64,000 bases of DNA from Pedobacter sp. W3I1 (GTDB lineage: Bacteria; Bacteroidota; Bacteroidia; Sphingobacteriales; Sphingobacteriaceae), in the NCBI RefSeq assembly GCF_030816015.1, contig NZ_JAUSXN010000001.1, positions 186,001 through 250,000 on the forward strand. The letters run 5' to 3'. The notes beneath the pieces were generated by a model. The model was not told the DNA's origin, ran no database searches, and saw only the letters and a program-made list of their open reading frames with translations. Both the position numbers and the translations under genes were made by a program. Positions within the stretch are counted from its first letter, which is position 1; each line of letters starts with the position of its first letter. This document shows, in pieces, positions 19,564 to 27,732 of the stretch.

Positions 19564-19595
19564 AAAAAACAAAAAGCCCCGAATTTCTTCGAGGC
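19564..19595 (-). terminator. Terminator of the sigma factor/membrane protein operon
   Basis: On the minus strand GCCTCGAA-GAAA-TTCGGGGC forms an 8-bp stem (one G-U) with a tetraloop, followed by TTTTTGTTTTTT. It lies 8 bases after the stop at 19603. Confidence 0.85.
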
Positions 19596-19602
19596 CTCTA
19601 AA

Positions 19603-19956
19603 TTATTCCTTATTGCGGTGGTGGCCCCATCCGCCACACCTCCGTTTATATTCTTCTTTAAATTTAATTCTTTCTTCTTCGTTCATGGTCTCCCATTTTG
19701 CCCGCATGCTCCTTGCCCGCTCACGAAAACCATTATGTCCGCCATGCCCACCTTTATTAAAGTTTCCAAAAAGTAATCTGCACAGCACCAGTAAACCGAC
19801 TGCCTGCCAGTAATTTAGTTTGCCAGCATGTGCCACCTCAGGTAAAATCCAGTTCCATAAAAACATAACCACATAACCCAATACCGCTGCAATAAGCACC
19901 GCTACAGGTAAAAAGAAAATAAATTTCTTGCGCCGATTAAAATTTCTATTCATCAT
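19603..19956 (-). CDS. Membrane protein paired with an ECF sigma factor
   Basis: 117 residues: a basic N-terminus (NRNFNRRKK), a hydrophobic helix (FIFFLPVAVLIAAVLGYVVMFLW), a second helix (YWQAVGLLVLCRLLFG), then a charged soluble tail (RERARSMRAKWETMNEEERIKFKEEYKRR) ending in a His/Gly-rich segment. It begins 10 bases after the ECF sigma gene stops and shares its terminator. The position is that of an anti-sigma or sensor protein, but no anti-sigma domain is recognisable. The Arg/Glu-rich helix recalls periplasmic metal-sensor tails; this is a weak resemblance. Confidence 0.7.
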   Translation of the reverse strand: MMNRNFNRRKKFIFFLPVAVLIAAVLGYVVMFLWNWILPEVAHAGKLNYWQAVGLLVLCRLLFGNFNKGGHGGHNGFRERARSMRAKWETMNEEERIKFKEEYKRRCGGWGHHRNKE

Positions 19957-19966
19957 GTCTGCAAAT

Positions 19967-20518
19967 TTAATAGTTAATAAATTCCTGATATAAATTTTGT
20001 AAGCGGTTACGCAGGTGTTTTACTGCATAACCCTTTCTTGATATTAATGTTTTGATATTCTCTCCGCTTTCATCTGCCAGTTCCTGAAAAGTGCGTTCTT
20101 CCAACTCATTTTGAACAAATACATAGCGTTGATTTTCGGGTAGCTCTTCCAAAGCTAAAAATAGCTGATCCCAGAATAGTTTCTTTAAACTTTCTTCTTC
20201 TGGCGAGAAAGATTCGGCAAGCAAAATTTCTTTAAAATTGATTTCCCCATCCTCACCTTCGAAAGTAAAATCTTCTAACGATTCTTCCTTTTGTTTACGG
20301 TATTTATCGGTAATCTTATTTCTTGCCACCCGATATAGCCAGCCACTAATTTGCTCAATGGCGCCAGCCTCGGGCTGATTGCTGAGCTGAAACCAAACGT
20401 CCTGTAAAATATCTTCCGCATCCTCATCCGTATTCACCCTTCCGCGGATGAAACTGAATAGGCGTTTACCATAGTTGGCAACCGTTGAAATGATATTTTG
20501 AGGTTCGTTTGTTGGCAC
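19967..20518 (-). CDS. ECF-type RNA polymerase sigma factor
   Basis: 183-residue group 4 sigma-70 factor. Region 2 lies at about residues 10-75 (LFSFIRGRVNTDEDAEDILQDVWFQL, then ISGWLYRVARNKITDKYRKQ) and region 4 at about 125-175 (LEELPENQRYVFVQNELEERTFQELADESGENIKTLISRKGYAVKHLR). An acidic linker joins them. It forms a two-gene unit with the downstream membrane protein. A diverged copy of the long intergenic repeat lies about 150 bases upstream of its start. Confidence 0.93.
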   Translation of the reverse strand: MPTNEPQNIISTVANYGKRLFSFIRGRVNTDEDAEDILQDVWFQLSNQPEAGAIEQISGWLYRVARNKITDKYRKQKEESLEDFTFEGEDGEINFKEILLAESFSPEEESLKKLFWDQLFLALEELPENQRYVFVQNELEERTFQELADESGENIKTLISRKGYAVKHLRNRLQNLYQEFINY

Positions 20519-20672
20519 TAAATTTTGTTTAATAATTCAGTAAACGGATGAAACTCAATATTACTTTAAATTTTCTTTATTTTTTTCGGAATAAATACGA
20601 GGTTTAGCAATGGGATGAGCGGAGCAAAAAATTTCGTAAGTCTTATCTTCTATAGACAGACGAAGCTTTATA

Positions 20673-20952
20673 CTTTTTTGAAAATGAACGGGCAGCTTTT
20701 CATGGCAGACTTCAGCCCCGCTTTCCATTACAAGTCCGTACTCGTTCCTCGTTTACGGGCTTTTCATTGCAATCGGGTTTAGGCACAAGGTGTGTGCACC
20801 TTACAACCCTACAAATGAAATGCTATTTTGGCCAGCTAGCCCCGGGTGGAGCGATACCCTGAAGGGCAGAGGAATCCTGATTCTTCGGAAAAGCGTATAA
20901 GCGTAACACGGGAACCAGGTTATTTTCTTGCACAGGCATTGCGCTTCAGAAA
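20673..20952 (-). repeat. Long dispersed repeat, diverged copy in inverse orientation
   Basis: Read on the minus strand this region follows the units at 54538-55382: GCGCAATGCCTGTGCAAGAA, then GGTTCCCGTGTTACGCTT, CCTCTGCCCTTCAGGGTATC, GCATTTCATTTGTAGGGTTG, and the end GAAAAGCTGCCCGTTCATTT. Order and spacing are preserved over about 280 bases. It fills most of the gap between the TolB-like gene and the ECF sigma gene; no CDS is seen. Confidence 0.7.
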
Positions 20953-20996
20953 AGATTGGATTAATAGGGAATTTACCTGACTTACGAAGTCCTCCA

Positions 20997-21932
20997 CTAC
21001 TTTAATGCCCCGGTTGGATTGGTCCCTTTATCAACCACCGTTTTAATATTGCCACTTAAATCAGCGACATATATTTTGCTTTGCGTAAATGGTTTTTCAG
21101 CTCCGCTATAAAAAATCCGGTCATCGGCAGTCAGAAAAACATAAGGAACGTTCATACCTTTTGGGGAAATCCTGGTTATTTTTTTACTGGCCAGATCTAA
21201 AACATAAACCGCTTCACTTGGCCCGGTTAATCCATTTAAAATATCGGTATTTCCTGCATTAAAAACCAGTTTCGCTCCGCCTTTTGTATAAAAGAAACGG
21301 TTGCTACTCGAAATGGAAAATTCTTTCCCGATCAAATCAGTTATCAATTTGGTATCAATTAACTTACCGGTACGATCAAAGGTGTAAAGCTTGGTAAGGT
21401 CCTGCCCGATGATTTCCTTTTCATTTTTCCAGGTCGGGCCGTAAACATTTATTTTAGATGCACTATCGAGCATCACATACCCTGTATTATCGGTTTTAAT
21501 TACGCCTATTTTCCATAGGTTTTTGCTGTTAAAAATATTGAAAGCGATTGCACCTCCATCAGCCGACCACATCGCCTGATAATAATTATTGCTATTTACC
21601 TGCAATTTACCCTGGCTCTTGTTTTCCATATCAGCAATCCAAATTGATCTGTTCCCGGCAGAATCGCTCAAGGTATATGCCAGTTTATTTCCATCAGGAG
21701 AAATAGCCGGATCGGTAGCACCACCGAATGAAATTTGTTTCATGGTATCGATACTCGTGGCTACAATTTTATCTCCGTCCTGATAGGCTAAAGCAAAATT
21801 TTTACTGCTTAAAGAAACGGTATCTAAAACGGCTTTGTTTGTACTATCTTCTGATTTATTGCTATTGCAAGCTGTTAATACAACCGAAATTGCAATGCAT
21901 GCTAAGGTAAATGGTTTGTTGAACTTCATCAT
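20997..21932 (-). CDS. TolB-like beta-propeller lipoprotein
   Basis: About 311-residue lipoprotein: the hydrophobic leader ends in the lipobox VLTAC (Cys22 from the ATG at 21932). WD40-like PD40 repeats follow, with DPAISPDGNKLAYTLSD and WSADGGAIAFNIF as clear units, giving a six-bladed propeller-like domain as in TolB. It is probably anchored in the periplasm or at the surface; a protein-binding or sensory role is usual for such propellers, but no partner is visible. Two adjacent ATGs exist (21932, 21929); a TTG further upstream is less likely as a start. Confidence 0.8.
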   Translation of the reverse strand: MMKFNKPFTLACIAISVVLTACNSNKSEDSTNKAVLDTVSLSSKNFALAYQDGDKIVATSIDTMKQISFGGATDPAISPDGNKLAYTLSDSAGNRSIWIADMENKSQGKLQVNSNNYYQAMWSADGGAIAFNIFNSKNLWKIGVIKTDNTGYVMLDSASKINVYGPTWKNEKEIIGQDLTKLYTFDRTGKLIDTKLITDLIGKEFSISSSNRFFYTKGGAKLVFNAGNTDILNGLTGPSEAVYVLDLASKKITRISPKGMNVPYVFLTADDRIFYSGAEKPFTQSKIYVADLSGNIKTVVDKGTNPTGALK

Positions 21933-22033
21933 GTGCAATTTTACAAATAGTTTTTGTTTCTCTCATTCAGAAACCATGGAGAAGCTATATTTTACTTAAT
22001 ACAAACTTTGCGTCAACGATAAACGGTCTAATT

Positions 22034-22168
22034 TCCGCCGTGGTTCGTGTCCTCACGAACCACAAATCAACAATGATACTCAAAGAATCTAAATTTCGGT
22101 CTGTGGGACACAGACCGAGGCACTCGATTTCTCTCCGCCGTGGTTCATGTCTCCACGAACCACAACTA
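22034..22168. repeat. Block of three consecutive hairpins
   Basis: GTGGTTCGTG-TCCT-CACGAACCAC (10-bp stem) near 22040-22063, then GGTCTGTG-GGA-CACAGACC near 22099-22117, then GTGGTTCATG-TCTC-CACGAACCAC near 22140-22163. The first and third are flanked by the same TCCGCCGTGG/ACCACAA sequence, so this is a duplicated unit with a different hairpin in between. It lies directly 3' of the DUF4197 gene and could act as a transcript-end structure. Confidence 0.75.
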
Positions 22169-22174
22169 AACACA

Positions 22175-22936
22175 TTAAATCTTTTTCTTATCCGCGTAAC
22201 CAAATACCTTTTGCAACAAGGTTGTGCTTCTTGAGCTCAAATTGCCCCTGATTTTTAGTTCTTCTTTCGCCACTTCAACAAATAAACCATCTATCGCTTT
22301 TTGCGTAACATATTCAGTTAAATTGGTGTTTACGGGTTTTACCAAAGGCAAGCGGTTGTATTGCGTAGTCAAATCGCTATAATACTTAGTGGCATTTACC
22401 TTATTTAAGCTGGTGGTTACAATCGGGCTGAATTTTTGCATTAATTGTGCAGTCGTCACCCTTTTAAAATATTCGGTGGCTGCGTCTTTATTACCCAAAA
22501 GGATATTAGTCGCATCGGTTAAAGTCATCTGCTTAATAGCCGATATAAAAATAGGCTTTGCTTCGGTAGCTGCATCTTCGGCGGCACGGTTTAAACTTAC
22601 AATCACATTATCGCAAAGTTTGTTCAATCCTATGCTACGTAATGTTCTTTCAACCTTCTGGGCTTCGGGAGGCATCAGAATTTTAACAGCCAAATTGCCT
22701 AAAAAGCCATCTTTAAGCGAAAGCCTGTCGGCGCCTGCAGAAACACCAATTTGTAGTGCTTCCTTAATCCCCTGTCCTATTTCAAAAGTAGATGGCGTCC
22801 CGGTAGCAGCTGTTGTAGTGCCTTGTTTTTCGGTTATCTTTTTAAATATATCACTCAGCTTAATCTGTGCGCTAACATTTAAGCTTGCAAATACCAGTAT
22901 GACCAGTAATGCGGTTAAAATATTATTTTTTTTCAT
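22175..22936 (-). CDS. DUF4197 domain-containing exported protein
   Basis: 253 residues. A signal peptide (NILTALLVILVFASLNVSAQ) is followed by a DUF4197 domain filling the rest: STFEIGQGIKEALQIGVSAGADRLS, AVKILMPPEAQKVERTLRSIG, LNRAAEDAATEAKPIF, and KYYSDLTTQYNRLPLVKP with TEYVTQKAIDGLFVEVAKEE. The family is widespread in Gram-negative bacteria, probably periplasmic, of unknown function. Length and order are standard. It is a single-gene unit with a triple-hairpin block just downstream and a divergent ECF sigma gene upstream. Confidence 0.9.
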   Translation of the reverse strand: MKKNNILTALLVILVFASLNVSAQIKLSDIFKKITEKQGTTTAATGTPSTFEIGQGIKEALQIGVSAGADRLSLKDGFLGNLAVKILMPPEAQKVERTLRSIGLNKLCDNVIVSLNRAAEDAATEAKPIFISAIKQMTLTDATNILLGNKDAATEYFKRVTTAQLMQKFSPIVTTSLNKVNATKYYSDLTTQYNRLPLVKPVNTNLTEYVTQKAIDGLFVEVAKEELKIRGNLSSRSTTLLQKVFGYADKKKI

Positions 22937-23153
22937 TTTGTGTGTTTAATCATACTAAGCAAAACAACTGCCATAATCCTTATTTACGCTCAAATATAAG
23001 CCTTTGCGTATGGCAATAATGTTAAACCGTTTAAAAAGATAGTGAACGAGGTAAAATATTTAGGACCTTATCTTCCTAAAAAATTAGTTTATGTCTCATC
23101 ACTGAGAAATATTTTTTATACTTGAAAGATAATTCGAAATAGCTGCCATTTTT

Positions 23154-23732
23154 TTGAGGTTTATAAAAAACACAGCTGGGAACACCCAGCAAGACGACGC
23201 CAAACTGATTGCCGAGTATAAAAATACGGGCGATTTAGACGCGTTGGGTACACTTTACAATAAATATATGCATTTGGTGTTCGGGGTTTGCTTAAACTAT
23301 TTTAAAGATGAAGAGCAAAGCAAGGATGCGGTAATGCAGATTTTTGAAGAACTGGTAACGAAGCTGAAAATACATGAGGTACAGAATTTCAAAAGCTGGC
23401 TTCATGTTTTAACGCGGAACCATTGTTTAATGGCACTACGGAAATCGGCCAAGCAAAATAATGTCTCGATAGACGATACTTTTGTGGAAAATAGCGAGTT
23501 TGTGCATCTGGATATAGACAACACAAAAGAAACGCAGCTTACCATTATGGAAAAGTGTATGGAAACTTTGCCCGAAGAACAGCGAAAAAGCGTAGATTTA
23601 TTTTATTTACAAGAAAAATGTTATAAAGAAGTAGCCGATATTACGGGCTACGATATGCTTAAAGTTAAGAGTTACATCCAAAATGGTAAGCGGAATTTAA
23701 AGATTTGTATAGAGAAAAACAGTAGTGAATAA
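23154..23732 (+). CDS. ECF-type RNA polymerase sigma factor (TTG start)
   Basis: 192-residue group 4 sigma-70 factor. Region 2 covers about residues 25-95 (LGTLYNKYMHLVFGVCLNYFKDEEQSKDAVMQIFEELVTKL, then FKSWLHVLTRNHCLMALRK); region 4 about 135-185 (METLPEEQRKSVDLFYLQEKCYKEVADITGYDMLKVKSYIQNGKRNLK). No ATG is available: the frame opens after a TAA at 23130-23132 and the best start is TTG at 23154. The stop overlaps the GTG start of the next gene by 8 bases, so the two are translationally coupled. Confidence 0.9.
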   Translation: MRFIKNTAGNTQQDDAKLIAEYKNTGDLDALGTLYNKYMHLVFGVCLNYFKDEEQSKDAVMQIFEELVTKLKIHEVQNFKSWLHVLTRNHCLMALRKSAKQNNVSIDDTFVENSEFVHLDIDNTKETQLTIMEKCMETLPEEQRKSVDLFYLQEKCYKEVADITGYDMLKVKSYIQNGKRNLKICIEKNSSE

Positions 23733-25032
23733 CGATTGGTTAGATATTGATGTTCTGGAAGATTACCTAAATGGTAAACTTGATGTTAAGGCTATGCACT
23801 TTGTAGAGCGACAGGCTTTAGAAGACCCTTTTGTTGCCGAAGCATTAGAGGGACTGAAACAATCGCCAAAACGCAAGCAAACGCTTTCTATTTTACAAAA
23901 ACAACTGTACGACCGCGTTTCTGAGAAACCTGTAAAACGCAAACTTTGGGGCATTACTACGCAAAGGTTAAGCATTGCGGCAACAGCAACGGTGGCCTTT
24001 ATTGCGGTAAGCATTTTATTCTTTATGCGAGAAACCAATCGCAGGAATGCAGAACTTGCTGCACATAAACAGGGCGGCGTAATGGTTCAGTTAGATAGCA
24101 CAACGAGTGTTGCATCAGTTCAACATAAAGAAGATACGGTTACTCAAAGTTCGACTAAGGCAGCTTTAATTGATAAAGCAATTACAGCCGCAAAAACAGG
24201 TGATTTAGCAAAAAACACTAAACCCAAACCTGTTGTAGAACCTGCAGTACCACAAATTGCCGAGGCAAAAGCTGCTTCCGATTATAATAGGGCAAGAACG
24301 GCAAAATCAGAAGCCTTTGGCACTTACGCTTATAAAGCAAAGGCAGAACAAAGTGTACGAAATGAATCTGTGGTGGCTGCAGCACCAGCTCCTGCATTGG
24401 GCTCTAGTAAAATTGCATTTAGTGGCAACGTTGTGGACCAAAGCAATGGCCAGCCTGTTCAGGGTGCTGTGGTAAAGTTAGCTGGCTCTAAAAATGTAAC
24501 CGCAACAGATGCTAAGGGTTATTTCTATTTACCTGCAGACAGTAATGCAAAAGATAAGGATTTATTGATTAATGCTATTGGTTTTAAAGAATTGCCAGTA
24601 GCTGGCTTACAAGACCCGAACGCGATTAAAAGTGCATTAAGTGGAAATAAATCGCTAAACGAAATTGCCTTAATCACAGGTTCAAACGGGCATAAGAAAG
24701 AAAATATTGCTGCGCCAAAAATTACGTTGCATGCAGAACAAAACCTGGATGGAAAATCAGCTGATAGCATTACGAAACCTATTCCGGTTTCTACCATTAA
24801 CTATAGCCAATACTTAGAGAATAACAATAAGCTTTATAACCCTAAAGGCCCGGAACAATTTGTTATTTTAAGTTTTAAAGTTAAAAAGAACGGACGGCCA
24901 ACCAACATCGCCGTTATAAAATCCCTTAACAAAAAAGCTGATGCAGAAGCAAAACGGCTTATTCAAGAAGGTCCGGATTGGGTATTACCCAAAAAGGGAA
25001 CTGATTTAGTCGAAATCAGCGTTAAGTTTTAA
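23725..25032 (+). CDS. Anti-sigma-like membrane protein with carboxypeptidase-regulatory and TonB-like domains
   Basis: 435 residues starting at GTG 23725, inside the end of the sigma gene. Order: a cytoplasmic N-terminus of about 75 residues that looks anti-sigma-like (LEDYLNGKLDVKAMHFVERQALEDPFVAEALEGL), one transmembrane helix (SIAATATVAFIAVSILFFM, about 78-97), a long Ala/Lys-rich periplasmic linker, a carboxypeptidase-D regulatory-like beta domain (about 230-300, GNVVDQSNGQPVQGAVVKLAGS), and a C-terminal TonB-like domain (FVILSFKVKKNGRPTNIAVIKSL). It probably binds the upstream sigma factor and carries an envelope signal; the TonB-like tail could contact an outer-membrane receptor. Function inferred from architecture and operon. 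Confidence 0.8.
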   Translation: MNNDWLDIDVLEDYLNGKLDVKAMHFVERQALEDPFVAEALEGLKQSPKRKQTLSILQKQLYDRVSEKPVKRKLWGITTQRLSIAATATVAFIAVSILFFMRETNRRNAELAAHKQGGVMVQLDSTTSVASVQHKEDTVTQSSTKAALIDKAITAAKTGDLAKNTKPKPVVEPAVPQIAEAKAASDYNRARTAKSEAFGTYAYKAKAEQSVRNESVVAAAPAPALGSSKIAFSGNVVDQSNGQPVQGAVVKLAGSKNVTATDAKGYFYLPADSNAKDKDLLINAIGFKELPVAGLQDPNAIKSALSGNKSLNEIALITGSNGHKKENIAAPKITLHAEQNLDGKSADSITKPIPVSTINYSQYLENNNKLYNPKGPEQFVILSFKVKKNGRPTNIAVIKSLNKKADAEAKRLIQEGPDWVLPKKGTDLVEISVKF

Positions 25033-25145
25033 TTTTCAAGGCATTAACCACAGAGAACACCAAGTATACAAAGCGTAAAATATAATACAGCTTTGTGCGC
25101 ACGGTGAAGTCTCCTTTTCTCTGTAGTAAAAAAAAACAAATTTCT

Positions 25146-25760
25146 ATGTACAAATTACCACACTTTACTGCAAATAATCAAGATGAGGTTCTTGAGTTTA
25201 TGCATCAAAATACTTTTGTAACCCTAATTGGTTTCGATGGCGAATTCCCTGTAGCTACACAAGTACCCGTTAAAACCTTAGTTGAAGACGGATCGATAAA
25301 ACTGATTGGCCACATCATGACCAAAACAGATCATTATAAAGCTTTTGAGCAAAATCCTCGTGTTATGGCCATTTTTACGGGTGCTCATGCTTATATCAGT
25401 GCTTCAGTATATGAAAGTCCTGCAGCAGCATCTACATGGAATTACAAGACAGTTCAGGCCAAAGGTATCATCAGGCTCATGACTCCGGAAGAAACCTATC
25501 AGGTCATAAAAGAACTAACCGACAAATACGAAGATCCCGAAACCAGCCCTGCGGCGTTTAATAAAATGGATGAAGCGTACATTCAGAAACATTTAAAAGC
25601 GATTACCGGATTTGAAGTTACAGTGAGTCATATCGATCACGTTTTTAAAATGAGCCAGAACCACTCCGCCAAAAACAAGGAAAGTATTGTGGCAAATCTG
25701 GAGAAAAGTGATGACACATTGAATCATGAAGTGGCTAAAGAGATGAAGAAGAATTTGTAA
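25146..25760 (+). CDS. PaiB-like FMN-binding protein
   Basis: 204 residues from the ATG at 25146, of the FMN-binding negative transcriptional regulator (PaiB) family, split-barrel flavin fold. The typical start MYKLPHFTANNQDEVLEFM, the FVTLIGFDGEFPVATQVPV strand, and GHIMTKTDHYKAFEQNPRVMAIFTGAHAYISASVY are all present, as is the C-terminal TGFEVTVSHIDHVFKMSQN. Upstream non-ATG starts would only add a non-conserved leader. In Bacillus PaiB represses sporulation and protease genes; no such role can be assumed here. Single gene, followed by a class 2 palindrome. Confidence 0.88.
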   Translation: MYKLPHFTANNQDEVLEFMHQNTFVTLIGFDGEFPVATQVPVKTLVEDGSIKLIGHIMTKTDHYKAFEQNPRVMAIFTGAHAYISASVYESPAAASTWNYKTVQAKGIIRLMTPEETYQVIKELTDKYEDPETSPAAFNKMDEAYIQKHLKAITGFEVTVSHIDHVFKMSQNHSAKNKESIVANLEKSDDTLNHEVAKEMKKNL

Positions 25761-25820
25761 CCTAAGTTCGATTCATAATACACTTTTAGTGAAATCATTA
25801 TACTTTTTATCATTCGTGGA

Positions 25821-25889
25821 GTCACCCTGAATTTATTTCAGGGTCTATCTTGCAAGAAAGATGCTGAAATAAATTCAGCATGACGATCG
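25821..25889. repeat. Interspersed palindromic repeat, class 2
   Basis: GTCACCCTGAATTTATTTCA ... GCTGAAATAAATTCAGCATG; the arms can fold as one long hairpin (TGAATTTATTTCAG pairs with CTGAAATAAATTCA). Near-identical left half to the copy at 14970. The rest of the gap 25761-26067 shows nothing but this and a terminator. Confidence 0.8.
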
Positions 25890-26009
25890 CTTTAAGTTAA
25901 GAAGCTATCCCGCTTGATCCAAATATTAATATAATATAGGTTTAAGGGAATTTAGCCATTTTTATCACAAAGATAGTTTGATAAATCAATGACAAAAATG
26001 CGAGTAAAC

Positions 26010-26039
26010 AAAAAAGACCAAAGCAATTAAGCCTTGGTC
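26010..26039 (-). terminator. Intrinsic terminator of the DUF47-PiT operon
   Basis: On the minus strand GACCAAGGC-TTAATT-GCTTTGGTC (9 bp, one G-U) followed by TTTTTTG. It lies 28 bases after the PiT stop. Confidence 0.88.
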
Positions 26040-26067
26040 TCTCGAGTATATTTAAAGAATTTTGTTT

Positions 26068-27078
26068 TTACTTTAAGTAATAAATGGCTGCATAAATTAT
26101 GGCAGCCAAAGTTGCCGATACCGGAATGGTTAAAATCCAGGCCCAGATTAAATTGATGGTTACACCCCAACGTACTGCTGAAACACTTTTTACTACACCT
26201 ACCCCTACTATCGAACCCGTAATGGTATGCGTTGTAGAAACCGGAATACCGAAATGCTCTGTAATACCTAAAGTTATTGCACCTGCACCTTCTGCAGCAA
26301 CACCTTCCAGTGCCGTTACCTTCGTAATTTTAGATCCCATTGTTTTAACAATTTTCCAACCGCCACTCATCGTACCTAATGATATTGCAGAGTAACAAGC
26401 TACAGGAACCCACCAAGGCATTGCCTCGAAATTTGGAATAACCTTAGCCGCGATCAACGCTGTTGCGATGATCCCCATTACTTTTTGGGCATCGTTACCT
26501 CCATGGAAGAAACTCAATGCTGCTGATGAGATTAATTGAAGGCGTTTAAACCATTTTTCTGCCGTTGCCGGCTTGGCATTTCGACAAATATTAATGATGA
26601 TCAGGGTTAAAACAACAGAAATAACCAAACCGATTATCGGAGCCAAAACAATGAAGGAAATGATCTTGATTACATAACCCATGTTTACAGCATCCAGCGG
26701 GCTGGCACCTGTAATCAAAGCATAAGTCATACCCGCGCCAGCGAAACCGCCAATTAAGGTGTGAGAAGAACTTGAAGGGATACCGTACCACCAGGTTAAA
26801 AGGTTCCAGATAATGGCAGCAATTAATCCTGCCAGGATTACTTCTAAGGTGATGTAATGTTCAATAACGGTTTTGGCAACCGTATTGGCCACTTTATGAT
26901 CGGTAAAATAAAAGTAGGCAGCGAAATTGAAAATCGCAGCCCATAAAACCGCCTGAAAAGGCGTAAGAACTTTTGTAGAAACAACTGTTGCAATCGAGTT
27001 AGCGGCATCGTGAAAGCCGTTAATGTAATCGAAAGCAATAGCCAGAATTACAACAACAACCAATAAGGTAGTTACCAT
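26068..27078 (-). CDS. pit: Low-affinity inorganic phosphate transporter, PiT family
   Basis: 336-residue inner-membrane phosphate:cation symporter. Both PiT signatures are present: FDYINGFHDAANSIATVVSTKVLTP near the N-terminus and FFHGGNDAQKVMGII in the middle. The C-terminal repeat has EGVAAEGAGAITLGITEHFGIPVSTTHTITGSIVGVG. About ten hydrophobic helices. It is the second gene of an operon with DUF47, 12 bases apart, the usual PhoU-like partner. A PhoR-like kinase gene lies upstream on the same strand, which supports phosphate control but does not prove it. Confidence 0.95.
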   Translation of the reverse strand: MVTTLLVVVVILAIAFDYINGFHDAANSIATVVSTKVLTPFQAVLWAAIFNFAAYFYFTDHKVANTVAKTVIEHYITLEVILAGLIAAIIWNLLTWWYGIPSSSSHTLIGGFAGAGMTYALITGASPLDAVNMGYVIKIISFIVLAPIIGLVISVVLTLIIINICRNAKPATAEKWFKRLQLISSAALSFFHGGNDAQKVMGIIATALIAAKVIPNFEAMPWWVPVACYSAISLGTMSGGWKIVKTMGSKITKVTALEGVAAEGAGAITLGITEHFGIPVSTTHTITGSIVGVGVVKSVSAVRWGVTINLIWAWILTIPVSATLAAIIYAAIYYLK

Positions 27079-27090
27079 GTTTGTTTTTTA

Positions 27091-27732
27091 TTAAGCGTTT
27101 TTAACCAAGATAGTTTCAAGCACATTCGCCACATCCTCACACTTATCTGTTGCTTTTTCTATCGTTTGTAAAACCTCTTTTTGTTTAATTAATTCAATCG
27201 CATTGGTTTCGTATTCAAATAAACGGGCTACCGCTAATGTAAATACATAATCAGCCTGGTTTTCGCCACTGTTAATCCGGATACAAGCATCGGCAATTAC
27301 ACGAATGTTTTTAAAACTGCGTAATTCTTTAATTGCTTTATCAATATCAGTACACATTTCTACCAAAAGCTCGGCAATTTTAACAATCGGCTCGTTAATG
27401 GTATTCATGTTATACATCTGCATGCGGTTTGCAGTACCATAAATATAATCGGCAACATCATCAACGGCAGTAGCCAATGCATGGATGTCTTCTCTATCAA
27501 ATGGCGTAATAAAGTTCCTGCTCAGTTCAAGAAAAATTGAATGGGTAATATCATCACCTACATGTTCCAGGCGCTCAATTTCTTTAAAAATTGTTTTTCT
27601 GCTTTCAGCATCACCCGTGCTAACCATTTCTAAAAGGGTTTCAGCAATTTTTAATGCATTGCTACCTGCTTGCTCGAAAAGCGGATGAAACTTTTTGTCT
27701 TGAGGTGTAAAGAACTTAAAAATATTGTTCAT
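27091..27732 (-). CDS. DUF47 (PhoU-like) phosphate transport regulator
   Basis: 213-residue all-helical cytoplasmic protein of the DUF47/TIGR00153 family, related to PhoU. Metal-binding E/D-x-x-x-D patterns of PhoU type are visible (IFKEIERLEHVGDDITHSIFLEL and DREDIHALATAVDDVADYIYGTANRM). It is first in an operon with the PiT transporter, which such proteins are thought to gate or regulate. The AUG is at 27732. Confidence 0.93.
   Translation of the reverse strand: MNNIFKFFTPQDKKFHPLFEQAGSNALKIAETLLEMVSTGDAESRKTIFKEIERLEHVGDDITHSIFLELSRNFITPFDREDIHALATAVDDVADYIYGTANRMQMYNMNTINEPIVKIAELLVEMCTDIDKAIKELRSFKNIRVIADACIRINSGENQADYVFTLAVARLFEYETNAIELIKQKEVLQTIEKATDKCEDVANVLETILVKNA

Noticed and set aside
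22389..22949. Long plus-strand open frame opposite DUF4197
   Set aside because: Antisense shadow of a conserved gene; its own sequence has no protein-like features.
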